Part shown: piece by piece, positions 23,095 to 36,830 of the stretch | How positions within the stretch are numbered: position 1 is the stretch's first letter | Layout of the letters: every line of letters begins with the position of its first letter | Assembly (NCBI RefSeq): GCF_963169125.1 | Contig: NC_084799.1 | Span: 105,663,143-105,727,142, forward strand | Length of the DNA stretch: 64,000 nt | Reading direction: 5' to 3' | Source: Humulus lupulus | Lineage: Eukaryota > Streptophyta > Magnoliopsida > Rosales > Cannabaceae | Notes under the pieces: model-generated | Seen by the model: only the letters and a program-made list of their open reading frames with translations | Told to the model about the DNA's origin: nothing | Databases searched by the model: none | Program-made: the position numbers and the translations under genes

Positions 23095-24016
23095 TGTTAT
23101 CCCCGTTTCCTGTCAGGCACCCGAATTCGCGTTTCAGGCCCATGGACTGGCCAAACGAGTTTGGGCCCAGCCTAGGCCCGTTTGGCAAGAAGTATAATAG
23201 ATATCGATGGCCCGATTCCAGGGAGTATTGTCCGGGACGGTCATCCGGGAAGTGGTATGTTTGGCTTCCGGATAACAGTCGAGATCAACGTGGGTGATCC
23301 CGAAGCCTGGTAAACGGTCCGGGCTCCTGGTAAATGGTTCGGGCCCATGGTAAATGGTACGGGACCTCGAAAAACGGAGAGGGACATGGGTAAACGAACC
23401 TGGGTCGGTTCTCCAAGGTTGGCAGAATAAAGCATCTGTGACCCTGACTTCATCACAGGAAGCGTGGGAGTAGTCCCCACGTTTCCCCTGCAGAAAAGGA
23501 CACCTCGGGATTGTATGCCGTTGGTTCAGACCTGCACAGTCACTGATCTGACCGATCTTGTCCCCTGAATCTGCCTCGTAACTCGAAATTCCCAGACCAA
23601 AGCTCCAATTTGTCGCATGATAGATATGGTTTGGGCTGGCCCAGTGGGTTCAGATTAATATTTTTCTTTTATGTTTTAATCCTCTGCATTGGGCTTCCGA
23701 TAGAGGAGCCAGCAGTATTTATACCTTTATTGGGCCCGGGTCAGCCCGGTCCAAGCTCAGTGCACTTGTGAACCTATAAATACATGCAACAGAGCACTGG
23801 AGAAGGGATCTCCTTTTGGCGTGTATACAGTTACTCTGCTGAAACTTGTAGAAAACTCCATTGTTTTAGATTCTCTAAGCTCTAATACAACTGTCTCGTG
23901 GACTAAGGCTCGTTAATGCCCCAACCACGTAAAAATTTGGCTTACAACTTCTAAACCCTTTCTCTCCAGTCTTTCTTAATTTTCATTATTGTAGTTTCCG
24001 AAAAACTCGGTAAACA
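23095..24016 (+). repeat. 3' LTR of the Tat-like element
   Basis: 922 bp, the same start, TATA box (23775-23781) and end as the 5' LTR. Differences are concentrated in the first 500 bp and are mainly C/T and G/A changes, as expected from decay of methylated cytosines. Confidence 0.88.
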
Positions 24017-24520
24017 CTATCATTATATAGACATAGGTTGCATATTGGACGAAAGTACTTGTATGACTTGTGTAGTAATTATGTTTCTTTTCTTAATGCC
24101 TTCTATATGTTCAAGTTTGTCACATAAATGTAGAAAACCTTCATATAGACCGAGATCTTATATCTTGATAAAGAATAGGAATCAATTATATTAACCTGCT
24201 ATTAGAATAGGAAGAAGAGATTTAGAATTGATTAGTAAAATTAATAGAATGAAAAGTTGATGAAATTAATTCCTAGGTTTTTTTTAGTATTGATTTTTAA
24301 TTAGTTGATTTAGTGTTTTGCTTACAGTTATTTAAATTATGTTCACAGTTTAGAGTTTTCATTTTAATTTTAATTATTCATTTAAGTTTAAATTCACCAA
24401 ATAGAAAGTTAAAGAACAATTAGTGGTATTTGGAAAACAGTCTTCGTGGGAACGATACTCTACTTATTATATATTACTTGAATCGACCATGTATACTTGT
24501 GTGCTAATTTTCATAGATCA
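24017..24520 (+). mobile_element. Solo LTR, right part
   Basis: Continuation of the LTR begun at 5787 after the nested 6677-24016 insertion. The first five bases repeat the nested element's target site. The part carries a GTGGGAACGATACTC motif, ends ATAGATCA, and is followed by GTGAT, matching 5782-5786. Confidence 0.82.
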
Positions 24521-24525
24521 GTGAT

Positions 24526-26200
24526 TATTAGCAATTTTATGTTATTTTGTTGTGTTTTCTTTGCCATTAATTTTTATATATGCTTTATCTTGTGTAAAAC
24601 ATGTTAAAAATTAATTAGAAAAATGTTTTAGTTTGAAAAATTACACAAAAATTTTTTCGAATTGTTTTGGCCTAGCTGTCCACGCGTGTGCACGGGTATT
24701 GTTCATATATATATTTTTTAATTTTTTTTAAATTAAAAAAATTGTGAAATTGATTATTTATAACAAAGCCAAAAATATTAGATTTATTTTATCTTTTAAA
24801 ATTGTTCTTAAAATAAGATATTTTTGTTGGTTGAGATTTAAATAATTAGATATCTTCTACAAAGATTCAAATTCAAATTTAAAAATAGACTAACAATTTA
24901 ATTTTAAATCTTTTAATATATTAAAATATTAGAATTAAGATATCATATATTTAAGATATTTTCTTTTAAATACTTGACATTTTTATTAAATATTTATTTG
25001 AAAATATAAATATCTGTTTATTCTATAATTTTTAATATTTAAATTATTTGAAATTAGAAATTTATTAGTTAGATATTTTTATGGATATTTGAATTTGTTT
25101 AACTGTTTTGAGATATTTCAGGGTTTTTATAACTATTAATATTTTATTTTTTTAAATGGTTAAAATATTAGCTTATTGTTGCAATAACACAAGATATTTT
25201 TCTTTTGAAAAATAGTTAAGATATTGATTTTAAATTTTAAAATTGGTTAAATTTTGAAAAATATCATTTTTCAACTAATTAATTAAATATTTTTTTAATA
25301 AATGAGAATTAAATTAACTTAGGTTAATTGTTGATAAATCCTATTTAAATTACACTAATATTTTTTTTTTCTTCAAATTAACCTAAATCGAGTTGATTGT
25401 TGAATAATGAAATTTAAATTAGCTATTGTTAATTGTTGATAAATTTTATTTAAATTGACTTATTTTTTGTAAAAAATTAATTAATTATACTTTTTTTGAT
25501 AAATTCTAGAAAATTAATTGTGGTATTTTTGCAAATGAAATAAATTGTGGTATTTTTGCATAAATTTATAGAATTGCTCATATAGTAACATGATTAGGCC
25601 CATCCAATTATAACATGTCTGTTTGTACTTTATGTGGTATTTTTGCAATTTGGCTTAGATGCATATAGTGACCCATATGTTTGTTAGATATATGAATTTT
25701 GCCAAATAAAATATTCATAAAATGATAGGCTTTATTTGGGCCCATTAGAAAATATAAAGTTTAAATTCCTCTCTTGTGGGTGATTCCACTTGTGAAGGCC
25801 CATTTGCTTTGCATGACTATAGTGAGCCAAATCAATTAATAATAATTAATAAAATGAAGGTTCAAATTCCTGTCTTTTGGACATTGTATGGAAGTTTGGG
25901 GGCCTTAGTAGTGGGAACAACATACTGAACCCAGCCCTCCTCCATACAAGCCCAATTGTTAAGGCCCATTTACCTGAGTTAGACTTAATTGGATAGGTTC
26001 ATTATATTAGTTAAACCTAAATATTGATTAGCAACAAATTAATTCTAAATTAATTGAATTTGTTTCAATGTGACACTTTAGAATTAATAGGAAATTATAG
26101 GACTTTGGTTTTAAAAATTCTATTTTTTTTTTCAATTTTTTGGTAAACCATAGTCTTTAATTTTCTAAAAATAAATAATAAAAATACTATTTTTAATTTT
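24526..26200. other. AT-rich DNA, probably in part copia leader
   Basis: No ORF. Toward 25600-26200 it contains GGCCCATT-type sequence, then grades into a CGTCCCCCCTACGGAAGGTGT block (about 26290) resembling the leader of the copia element at 45190. It may be the untranslated leader of the copia remnant downstream. I found no primer-binding site. Confidence 0.4.
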
Positions 26201-26743
26201 ATAATGAGCTTATTTTAAGAATTATATTCGATCTCCACCGTTGGTTTTACAAAGTCAATAACTTAATAGGGCCTCGAGACGCTTTGACTCGTCCCCCCTA
26301 CGGAAGGTGTTCATTAGTTATTTTGACAAGATTAGATTTCGAAAGATAGATAGTAATAGGTCAAATTCTACTAGACACACCCCTACGGTGACTACTAGGA
26401 CTAAATCTATGATTATCGAAACCATGGGTCTAGCTCATAAAATAAGAGATTTTATTTTCTTATTTTAATCGAATAGTAGGTTATTAATAATGGTGTCCAT
26501 TATTAAATGAGTTTACAACTCTATTTAACTAGAGGTATTTTTTTTACTCTCGCCAACTGGGACAATGATATCATAGATTAGTTAAAAACCTAAAGAAATA
26601 GAGATATGATTATTTTGGTATTTTTTCTCATATCTTACATATTTTGGTATATGTTGTGCTATTTCTTGAAATTTGGGTGAATATGAGTTTTATTGAGAAA
26701 ATGTGATTGATTTCTATTTTATTGATAATCTGTAGTTTTAAGT

Positions 26744-27073
26744 ATGGCTGTGTCTAGTCCCATCCTTTCTCAACTTTCGATGGAGAAACTCACTAGAGAA
26801 AACTTCTTTAAATTGAAGCAAAACATCAACATTGTGTTGATTGGTGACAACTTCGAGTTTGTCATAATTGAGGAATCCCCAGAACGAGCACCGTGTCCGC
26901 ACGTTCATGATGGCACTGTCAATGCTCGTGATGGCACCGTAAATGCTTGGATAGCACCGTCTCCGCACATACATGATGACACTGTGAATGCTCGAATGGC
27001 ACAGTGTCCGCACGTTCGTGATCAACTCAACTATGGTCTGACGCAGCTCATGAATGAGCTTCAGACTTATTGA
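26744..27073 (+). pseudogene. gag: copia gag remnant with in-frame repeat insertion
   Basis: The frame starts like the gag of the downstream copia element (SQLSMEKLTRENFFKLKQNI...IEESPE), then switches to an in-frame repeat encoding alternating PHVHD and DGTVNAR-type motifs (26888-27021). It then rejoins the gag C-terminal region at LTQLMNELQTY. Compared with the related gag at 45648, roughly 130-150 residues of the gag core are gone and replaced by the repeat. It cannot form a normal Gag. Confidence 0.72.
26888..27021. repeat. Alternating 25/20-bp tandem repeat inside gag
   Basis: Three copies of a GCACCGTGTCCGCACGTTC-type unit (about 25 bp) alternate with shorter GCACTGTCAATGCTCG-type units (about 20 bp). 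All share a GCAC(C/T)GT start, so both probably come from one ancestral unit. The frame stays open throughout. Confidence 0.8.
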
Positions 27074-27663
27074 GCCTATCATGGGTGGACCTAGTAAAGG
27101 AGGAGAAAATAAGACAACTGTTGTTGCTGCTGATCCAGCTAAGACTGAAGCTAACCTAGCTTCATCTTCGAAAGCTGGAAATAAGAGGAAAGGTGGACAA
27201 AACAACAACCTCAAGCCTGAAAAGGCTGCAAAGACGAGTGCACAACCAAATGCACAGGCGCCTAAGCGGAAGAACAAGAAAAACAAGAAAGGTAAAGATA
27301 AGTGCTTTCACTGCAAAGAGAAGGGGCATTGGAAACGAGATTGCCCCAAGTTTCTAGTAGTGAAAAACAAAGCTTCTTGAATTGTGGGAGGAAGTGGACG
27401 AAGGCGGCTTAAAGCTCAGAGTTGGGAACGAAGTGTTCGTTGTGGTCCAAGCTAGAGGAAGAGCTCGTCTGAAGTTTGGAAATAAATTTTTAATTTTAAA
27501 TGATGTATTTTTTATTCTGGATTTTAGTAGAAATTTAATTTCAGTTTCCATGTTGCAATTAGAACAATTTGTTATGATTTTCACAAGTTCTAATATATAT
27601 ATTTCTTTCAATGGATCACAATTGTGCATTGCATATTTGGAAAACAGGCTTTATATTCTGTGA
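27071..27663 (+). pseudogene. gag: copia nucleocapsid zinc knuckle and protease-region remnant
   Basis: A Lys/Ala/Asn-rich basic stretch leads to a CCHC zinc knuckle, CFHCKEKGHWKRDC (about 27304-27345), the RNA-binding nucleocapsid motif of Gag. A stop at 27378 and a frameshift follow. The next frame (27382-27663) matches the part after the protease active site (GLKLRVGNEVFVVV, ILDFSRNLISVSML). The Asp-Ser-Gly protease motif itself has been deleted. It ends at a stop before the integrase region. Confidence 0.78.
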
Positions 27664-28480
27664 CCTAACGAACCCATCGCTCTTAACAATGATTTATTCA
27701 AAGTAGCTAAACCTAGGATCAATAAATGTCAAAAGACCGATAATGATAATATGACGTATTTATGGAACTTGAGACTAGGTCACATTGGCTATGATAGGAT
27801 TCAAAGACTTACAAAGGACGGGCCCTTGAGGGAACTCACTTTATGTAAATTACCTATCTATAAATCTTGTCTAGAAGGCAAACTGATCAAGCGTCCATTC
27901 TCTGCAAAGGGTGATAGGGTCAAAGAACCACTTGGACTTGTGCATTCAGATGTTTATGGACCTTCGAATTTACAAGCCAGGTTGGTTTTAAGTATTTCGT
28001 CACTTTCATTAACAATTACTCTAGATACTCATGTCTTTACCTAATGCATAGGAAATCAGAAACATTTTCAAAGTTTCAGGAATTCCTGGCAATGGCTTAG
28101 AACCAATTAGGTAAAACGTTAAAGATCTTGCGATTTGATAGGGATGGAGAATATTTGGATATGCAGTTCCAAGATCATTTAACTGAACTTGGGATTTTAT
28201 CGCAACTTACTACCCTAGGTACTCTGCAACAAAATGGTGTAGCAGAACGCCAAAACAGAACTTTATTGGAAATGGTTAGATGCATGCTTAATTACTCAAC
28301 TCTACAAACTTTGTTTTGGGGACATACAATTGAAACTACGAACGACATTTTCAATGTCGTGTCGTCTAAATCTATCCCCCAAATACCTTTAGAATGCTAG
28401 AATGGTCATGAACCTAGTTTACGACATTATAGAATCTGGGGGTGTCCCGCCCACGTCCTGAGGAGAAAGGAAGGACAGCT
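27664..28480 (+). pseudogene. pol: copia integrase remnant
   Basis: Two main frames. 27751-28044 has the N-terminal zinc-binding start (TYLWNLRLGHIGYDRI, with YKSC in place of a usual CxxC) and the first catalytic Asp in VHSDVYGPS. 28128-28400 has DRDGEYLD and NGVAERQNRTLLEM with the presumed catalytic Glu. They are separated by a frameshift and stops (for example TAG near 28097). Integrase joins element cDNA to the genome; this copy is inactive. Confidence 0.8.
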
Positions 28481-29690
28481 AGAACTGCGAACTAAAGTTT
28501 GCATGTTTGTTGGCTATCCTAAAGGTACTCGGGGTGGACTTTTCTATTGTCATTCAGAAAAGAAAGTGTTTACTTCAATGAATGCTACTTTTCTGGAAAA
28601 TGACTATGTCCAAAACTTCAATCCATGCAACAAAGTAGTTTTAGAGGAGATGGTTAAAGAATTGACTCCAACTAATGTTCCATCGTCATCAACGTGAGTT
28701 GATGATGAAATTCTCACTCTTCATGTCCAACTGATGCAAGTCAATTTAAATGAGGAAACTACCATTGCTCCTCAGCAAACAGTCACGGAGCCTTGTTGTA
28801 GTGGGAGGGTTTCTAGGAACCCAATTCGTTATGGTATGGATGGTGAAACCAATATGATTGTCGGTGACACTAGTGATAATGATCCGTTGTCTTTTAAAGA
28901 AGCAATGGCTAGCCCTGAAAAGGAACTATGGCTCGAAGCCATGAAACAGGAAATAAAGTCCATGTACTCAAATTCGTCTGGGATCTTGTAGAAGCACCTA
29001 GTGACTTTAGGGCCATTGGGTGCAAGTGGATCTACAAGAAGAAACGAGGTGTTGATGGAAATATCGAAACTTATGAAGCTTGAGTAGTGGGAAAGGGTTA
29101 TACCCAAAGAGAAGGCGTGGACTATGAGAAAATTTTTAGTCTATTAGCCATGCTCAAGTCCATTCACAAATCCATAGCAGCTGCTCTTGACTATGAGATC
29201 TAGCAAATGGACGCCAAGAAAAATTTTCTTAATGGAAAGCTTGACAAAGTCATTTATATGGATCAGCCAGAAGGATTCAAAGTAGCTGGACAAGAAAGAA
29301 AAGTTTGCAAGTTGAATAGGTATATTTATGGACTAAAGCAAGCTTCTTGTTCCTGGAACCTTAGGTTTGATGAAATAATCAAAACCTATGGCTTTGAACA
29401 AAATATTGATGAGCCTTGTGTTTACCAACTGAAGGCAAATTAAATAGTGGTATTCCTAGTTCTTTATGTAGATGATATCTTACTCATTGGAAACAATGTT
29501 AAGAAATTGCCAGATGTGAAGAATTGGCTGAGCGCTCAATTCCAGATGAAGGATTTGGGTGAAGCAAGTTATGTTCTAGGTATCCAGATCATCAAGGATA
29601 GAAATAACAGACTCTTAGCTCTATCTCAAGCAACTTACATAGATAGAGTGCTTGAACATTTCTCAATGACAAATTCCAAGAAATGACGTT
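28481..29690 (+). pseudogene. pol: copia reverse transcriptase remnant
   Basis: Open pieces at 28503-28697, 28734-28991, 29207-29443 and 29447-29686 cover the integrase C-terminus through RT. Visible landmarks are FKEAMASPEKELWLEAMKQE, GCKWIYKKKRGVDG, IYMDQPEGF, YIYGLKQAS, the intact catalytic doublet in VLYVDDILLIG (about 29463), and LGEASYVLGIQI. Stops at 28694, 28989, 29081, 29441 and 29684 plus frame changes inactivate it. Confidence 0.82.
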
Positions 29691-30070
29691 TACTGTCCCA
29701 CCATGGAATTCATCTTTCAAAGAAGCAGTCTCCCCAGACTCCTGAAGAGGAAGATGCAATGAGAAAAGTTCCTTACGCATCTGCAGTTGGAAGTCTGATG
29801 TATGCCATGTTGTGTACTAGACCAGATATCTGCTATGTAGTGGGAGTAGTGAGCAGGTATCAATCAAACTCAGGACCGGAACATTGAATAGCAGTTAAGC
29901 ATATACTGAAGTATTTAAGACAGACTAGGGGATTATTTGTTAGTCTACAAGGGTGGTGTTATGAACCCTGTATGCTACATCGATTCAGATTTTTAGACTG
30001 ATGTTGATGATAGGAAGTCTACTTCTGGAATGGTGTTTACTCTTGGTGGTGGAGCTGTGATATTTAGATT
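29691..30070 (+). pseudogene. pol: copia RT end and RNase H start, truncated
   Basis: Translation gives PYASAVGSLMYAMLCTRPDI, then YQSNSG and HILKYLRQTRG, then TSGMVFTLGGGAV, with stops near 29887 and 29996. At about 30065 coding similarity stops abruptly and LTR-like sequence begins, so most of RNase H was deleted. Confidence 0.7.
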
Positions 30071-30440
30071 GATAAGTTTTAGATTCTCTCTAAACATAAG
30101 TCCTTTTCTAAGCCTTATTGTTCTTTTCTTTTCTTCTCTCTGTATCTATCTCATGTGTTGAGAATTTCCCACTCTAGTCTAAGTGATTCCAAGGATACTT
30201 TGGAAGGCTGTGAAGAAAATTGAAGATCGATTTAGTTTCTTGGTAATACTCTGCGACAGAAAGGATACAATGGTTAGAGAAAGTGAAAGAATGACTCATT
30301 CATTCCGCTACTTATAATTTAAGTATTCTTATAATTATTTCTCTTTGAATTTAATTTTAGAAACATGTTCTAGGTTATCTCATATTAATTTGTTTAATAT
30401 TAGATCTACATGAAAATAAATAAGGATCTTGTATAAGTTT

Positions 30441-31579
30441 TCCCAACACCACCCTCTTATTTTTGTGAGATATATCCATTTTCTACAACTTAATTGCAAC
30501 CAAATATATTCATATTTGAAATAAAAATATTATTTTAATTTAAACATAATATCTTCTAAAATAAAAAAAAGAATTAATCTTCCCATAAAAAGGTGATCAT
30601 TCCATTGTTATTATAAATCTTAAAAAATAACCCAAGGAAGTGCAAAGCCCTAACAATTTGAAATAGATAAAGCTTTCATGCAACCCAATGACATCAAGAA
30701 AGTAGTGCAAGCACAACCATGCCATGCCACGAGCAAATTCAACTTGCAGCGAGCTGGTTACCTACCATCTCCACATTTCCTTTCTTAATAGCTTTCATGC
30801 TCTCAAGACTTAGCTCTCACTTGAAAAAAGTGATGTAGTCTTCTAATTTTAGTTCAATGAAAAATTATGCAAATATCCCTAATCGTTTTAGTGACAGAAA
30901 TGAGAACAATGACTTCTGACCAATCATTGAAGTATAATAAAAACTTCATTGAAATCTCGTTGAATTCAAGCAATATATATATATATATTTTAAACATAAA
31001 AAACCCATTAAGAACATCAAAAACATGAACCCTAATCAATTTTAGTTGAATTAAGCTATTGCATAGACATCCAAAAACTAGAATTTAAATCCTACACTAC
31101 ATCATATTTTTTATCTTTTAAACAGAAACAAATTAAGAGAAAATAGAAAACATTTATCACCGACGAATGAGAGTAGAATGATGACAAATAGGAGTAGTTT
31201 CTGGTATCTTCGGCGTGCTTGTAGTAATTTGTTGACAAAGTGGGATGCAGTGGGCATTGTATTGAGTGTTTAGAGAATTCAGGGTAGGGGAGAGCTAGAG
31301 TTTTAGGGGTGTTTCACTTGAGAGCTAGAAATTGAGGAATGGAGACAAATTTTGTGGGAGGAGTAGCATAGCTTTCCAATTCGTGTCTTAGGTTTATTTT
31401 TCCAATATAGGTGCCTATAGTTATTCAAATTTCTTTGTTATTTTTTTCATTGAGCATTGCTATTGTGCACCTCCTTACAGTGATTGGTACAATTTAGTAT
31501 CAATTCTCATATATAATTAAAATATGTATGTTGATTGGTTTTCTTCGTTAACATGCACGGAGTAATAAATGAAGAGTTG
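30441..31579. other. AT-rich spacer, nothing recognised
   Basis: No ORF above 65 codons, no clear repeat family and no RNA gene. A short (AT)n tract lies at about 30975-30990. Confidence 0.5.
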
Positions 31580-31584
31580 TTTTG

Positions 31585-32365
31585 TGTGTAAAATTCAATG
31601 TGGAATCTTTGCAGTGAATAGTGAACCAAAGAAAGAGAAATAAATGCGGTAATAAATGAACGAGACACGATTTTATAGTGGTTCGACCCAAAAAAGATGA
31701 TCTATGTCCACTTTAGTCAATAATATATATGGTGAACTTTGAACCTTAAAGAACAAATACATTGAGTTTGACCTTGTTCTTGAGGAAGTTACAAGAATGA
31801 AGAGTAGGAGCTTTCTCGAAGATGAACAATTATTGACTTTTTTTTCTTGTCCCCCTTTTACATTTTGATTTACACTATTTATACCCGCGAAGATGGGAAA
31901 AGTTGACAGTGGCAACTTGTTTTCTGATCAGGCTAATTTTGAGGGACACTCGGATGGAGGAAAGTTTTTGTTTCACCGACAATGGTAATATTCCATGTCC
32001 TGTTCATGAGGAGGTTGAGAGCACATTTTGGTGCTAAAGAAGGCTTGAATGGTGAGGGCCACCAACAAACAGTGAGGGCCCCCGAGGACCGGCTAGGGCA
32101 GTTGGCGACGGGGGACTGGCGATGATCCCCTCATCCTTGTGATTGGCGATGACCAGGACGGCTGAAGGCCACTTGACTTCACACAATGGGAGAACAAGAC
32201 TTTGGTTGATGAAGTCCACTTTTTTCTAAGTGTAAAGGGAATGATGAGGATCATTCTCCTTGGTGAGTGAAGGTGGCTACAATTTCTTGCCACTTCACCA
32301 CATCTTTTGACACGTCATCAGCTTCGTAGGTTGCGACGTGGCAATGCCAAAATTTGGGAATAACA
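31585..32365 (-). mobile_element. Probable LTR, minus orientation
   Basis: On the minus strand it begins TGTTATTCCCAAATTTTGG at 32365, like the TGTTATCCCC and TGTTATACCC starts of the other Tat-type LTRs here. It has a TATAAATA box (plus-strand TATTTATA, about 31877-31884) and ends near 31585. Flanks TTTTG (31580-31584) and TTTTC (32366-32370) would be a target duplication with one mismatch. It shares the TTTATAGTGGTTC motif with the solo LTR at 42743. A GC-rich cluster with repeated TTGGCGA/GGCGATGA motifs lies at about 32041-32170. Confidence 0.5.
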
Positions 32366-32370
32366 TTTTC

Positions 32371-32935
32371 CCCCCAAGTGAGGTTCCATGCTAGCGTGAG
32401 ACTGGCTTGAATCAGCGAGGTGCAGTCTGCTCGCTCTTGTCCATTACTTGTTGTCTTCGGGTTTTTTCTGACTTAGACTCCTTGAGCTGGGAAATTATCG
32501 GTGAGACATACTGCTTAAAGTGGAGTAAGTGCTCTTGTTTCTTTGAGCAATGGCTTGCCTTGGTTCCACCCATTTGCACCGAATTTATAGACATTTGAAT
32601 TCTTGTGCAGCATGGACTCATATTGCTTTTACATTTCATTGAGGTAGTACTGTCCTTAGCCATGTGTTCTAAGGGATGGGACGGCTACTCAGCTCGTACC
32701 CGCGTGTCTTGCTTTGTTATCAGGGAATCTTAATTTTTAGCAGATTTTCATTGTAGCGAGTCACGGGGCTACTGGCGAGATGAGGCTTTAATACCTACTC
32801 TGAGGTGATTGGCGCCAGAAAGGTTCATACACTGACTGTAACAAACTCGGGAATTGGCATTCCTTGACATTTTTTAACCTTTCCTTTTTTGGGAGACGCC
32901 TTAGGTGTTGGATTTTTCTTTTCTAGGAAAATATT
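32371..32935. other. Spacer, nothing recognised
   Basis: No convincing ORF. The 63-codon frame at 32407 lacks recognisable motifs. A CCCCCCAAGTGAGGTT sequence just after the LTR resembles other LTR-flank sequence, but I cannot assign it. Confidence 0.4.
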
Positions 32936-34720
32936 TGTAACGACCCAAAATCACTAATATGGCTTAAGGGCCCTGATTAGTGTGCCGGGAAGGCATAATT
33001 GGTTTATGAGTGAATTTATTGATTTAATGCATGATTATATGATAAGCATGCTTGTATGATTATATGAATGTAAATGTGGTTAAATGTTATATCTGTGAGA
33101 ACCATATTATTATGTGGGTAGATTTGCAGAGTGCGACTTGAGGCGATCCTAGGGAGCTAGATAGCGGGAAAAGTCACAACGGGGCTTAATATTTGACTTT
33201 GGATAAGTCAGGGGTATTTTAGGTATTGAGTAGTTATTTAGACTATCGGGTTACGAAAATAAATATATGGAGATATATTTGTGGATAGAAAGCTTAGGTG
33301 GGAATATTGGGGAAATTTACCGTTTTGCCCTCGGGGACGTTTCCGGTACCCCGAGCCTCGGGATTGACTTAACTAGCCAGGATTAGATTAAGTTAATAAA
33401 AAAAAAAAATAGGGGAATAAAACACAAACCGACCTCAGTTCTTCTCTTATCTTCTTTCTCCTTTCTCTTTAAAGAAACTACAGAAAACCTAAGGGAAACA
33501 GCTGGGAAAACTCTGTGTTTGAGCTGAATTCATGAAGGCTTAGCTTAGTTCAAACTAAGGGACACTCAATCAAGATTAAGGTAAGAGTTGAGTTGTGTTT
33601 TTGGGTGTTAGAATTATGAGTTTTTGGCTGAATGTTAAGGTGTTAATGATTTTTGGCTGAATGTTTAAGGTCTGAATTGAAGATAGGTGCTTGGGTTTTA
33701 GCTTAGAGGTTGTCAAGGAGGTGGTTCAGCAAAAGAGGTAAGCTTCAATTTGTAATTTAGAGGTTAAAATTTGAGTTTTACATGACTGGTTTTGGTGTTT
33801 TGAGTTGCTGAGTTTCAGAGAATCAAAATGGAGTTTTAGTAGGTTTTTAGGCTGAAGTTCTATTGGATTATGTTGTTAGAGTCATGATAAAATTTTTGTG
33901 ATTAATGGGTTTTGAGTTAGGATTCTTTGGAATGGTTTTGGATGGGGTTAGGATGCTAGAAATGGTGGATTTTCAGGGCACAAAGGGGAGGGCCGCGACT
34001 CTGTTCTAGAGCGCTGCGGCCCTACGAAGCAAGAGAGCCAGGGAGGCCCGGCCAGGGGAGAGCGCCACGGCGCGTGTCTGCTTTCTGGGGGCCTTGGGCT
34101 CTGTTTTTGAGGCGGGCCGCGGTTAGGCTTCAAGGGTCGCAGCCCTTAGGTACATTCTTGAACATTTGGATATTTTAAGCGCGGTAGTCTAGCCTAGGGT
34201 GCTCAGGATCGATTTCCCCACTATGCCTGGTGGAATTCGATGTCCCGGAAGCTAGTATTGTACCTAGTAACCTTTACTTGAATATTAATGGAATCCAATA
34301 TCTTGGTTGTGACTAGGTGTTAAAGCTAGGGCTCGGGAATGGATCGTGCTCAAGGAGCATCGCTCGTAATCAGTGAACGCAAAAACTAAAAGTAAGAAAA
34401 CTGCACCCGGTTGTATAACTGTAATGGGACAAAGGGCTCCCTAATATGCATGCTTGAAAGGATGGTATTATGACATGTAGAAAGTGGACGAACGACCTAA
34501 GAGTGCCAAGGGTTACACGTTTTTAAATTAATGACTTGATTAGCAAGCCCTGCACCTTTATAAATACACAGTGTAGCGGTCTTGGCTATTCATGGCATTA
34601 CAATATTGGAGGGGCCTGCCTTATGGTTCTTTACAATAGCGGTGGCAGCGAGCCACCTAAACACCTCATTAATAAAGTGGCGAGGAGGTTGCCCTTTTGT
34701 CTCATTCATTATAGCATCTC
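32936..34720 (+). mobile_element. LTR fragment of the TGTAACGACCC gypsy family
   Basis: It starts TGTAACGACCCAAAATCAC and shares GGCTTAAGGGCCCTGATTAGTGTGCC with the LTR at 8750. It has the same plan: pyrimidine-rich leader near 33430-33475, ATTAAGGTAAGAG donor (about 33580), palindrome-rich GC cluster, then AAGTAAGAAAACTG (about 34390). The conserved 3' end (AAGTAGGGCGTTACA) is absent; similarity stops where the AGT-array unit begins near 34720. It is a truncated copy. Confidence 0.75.
33990..34148. repeat. GGGCCGCGG/GCTGCGGCCC motif cluster in the LTR
   Basis: About five GC-rich words related to GGGCCGCGAC, GCGCTGCGGCCC, GCGCCACGGCGCG, GCGGGCCGCGG and GGGTCGCAGCCC, mostly self-complementary, within 160 bp. 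It sits at the same relative place as the GTGCCGCGGCAC cluster of the LTR at 8750. Confidence 0.75.
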
Positions 34721-34740
34721 AGATTTTTACTTAGCTAGAT

Positions 34741-36830
<2,090 letters not shown>

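Larger units (their letters stand above)
6677..24016 (+). mobile_element. Tat-like Ty3/gypsy element lacking pol, itself interrupted
   Basis: Two LTRs of about 920 bp (6677-7595 and 23095-24016) share TGTTATCCCCG starts and CTCGGTAAACA ends. A near-perfect target duplication (CTATA at 6672-6676, CTATC at 24017-24021) marks insertion into the solo LTR. Removing the nested 8750-17694 insert leaves about 8.4 kb: 5' LTR, gag, an antisense gene block, polypurine tract, 3' LTR. I find no protease, RT, RNase H or integrase. An antisense ORF next to the 3' LTR is a known feature of Tat-lineage elements such as Grande and Retand. With gag but no pol, this copy resembles TR-GAG-type non-autonomous elements. 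The LTRs differ at dozens of sites, mostly transitions, so it is not recent. Confidence 0.85.
26200..30440 (+). mobile_element. Degenerate Ty1/copia element
   Basis: Fragments of leader, gag, zinc knuckle, integrase, RT and RNase H occur in copia order on the + strand, followed after about 30070 by LTR-end-like sequence (TCATGTGTTGAGAA). It is clearly related to the element at 40366-51547 but carries many stops, frameshifts and deletions: most of gag, the protease active site, and the RNase H to 3' LTR segment are missing. No intact 5' LTR is visible. Confidence 0.8.
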
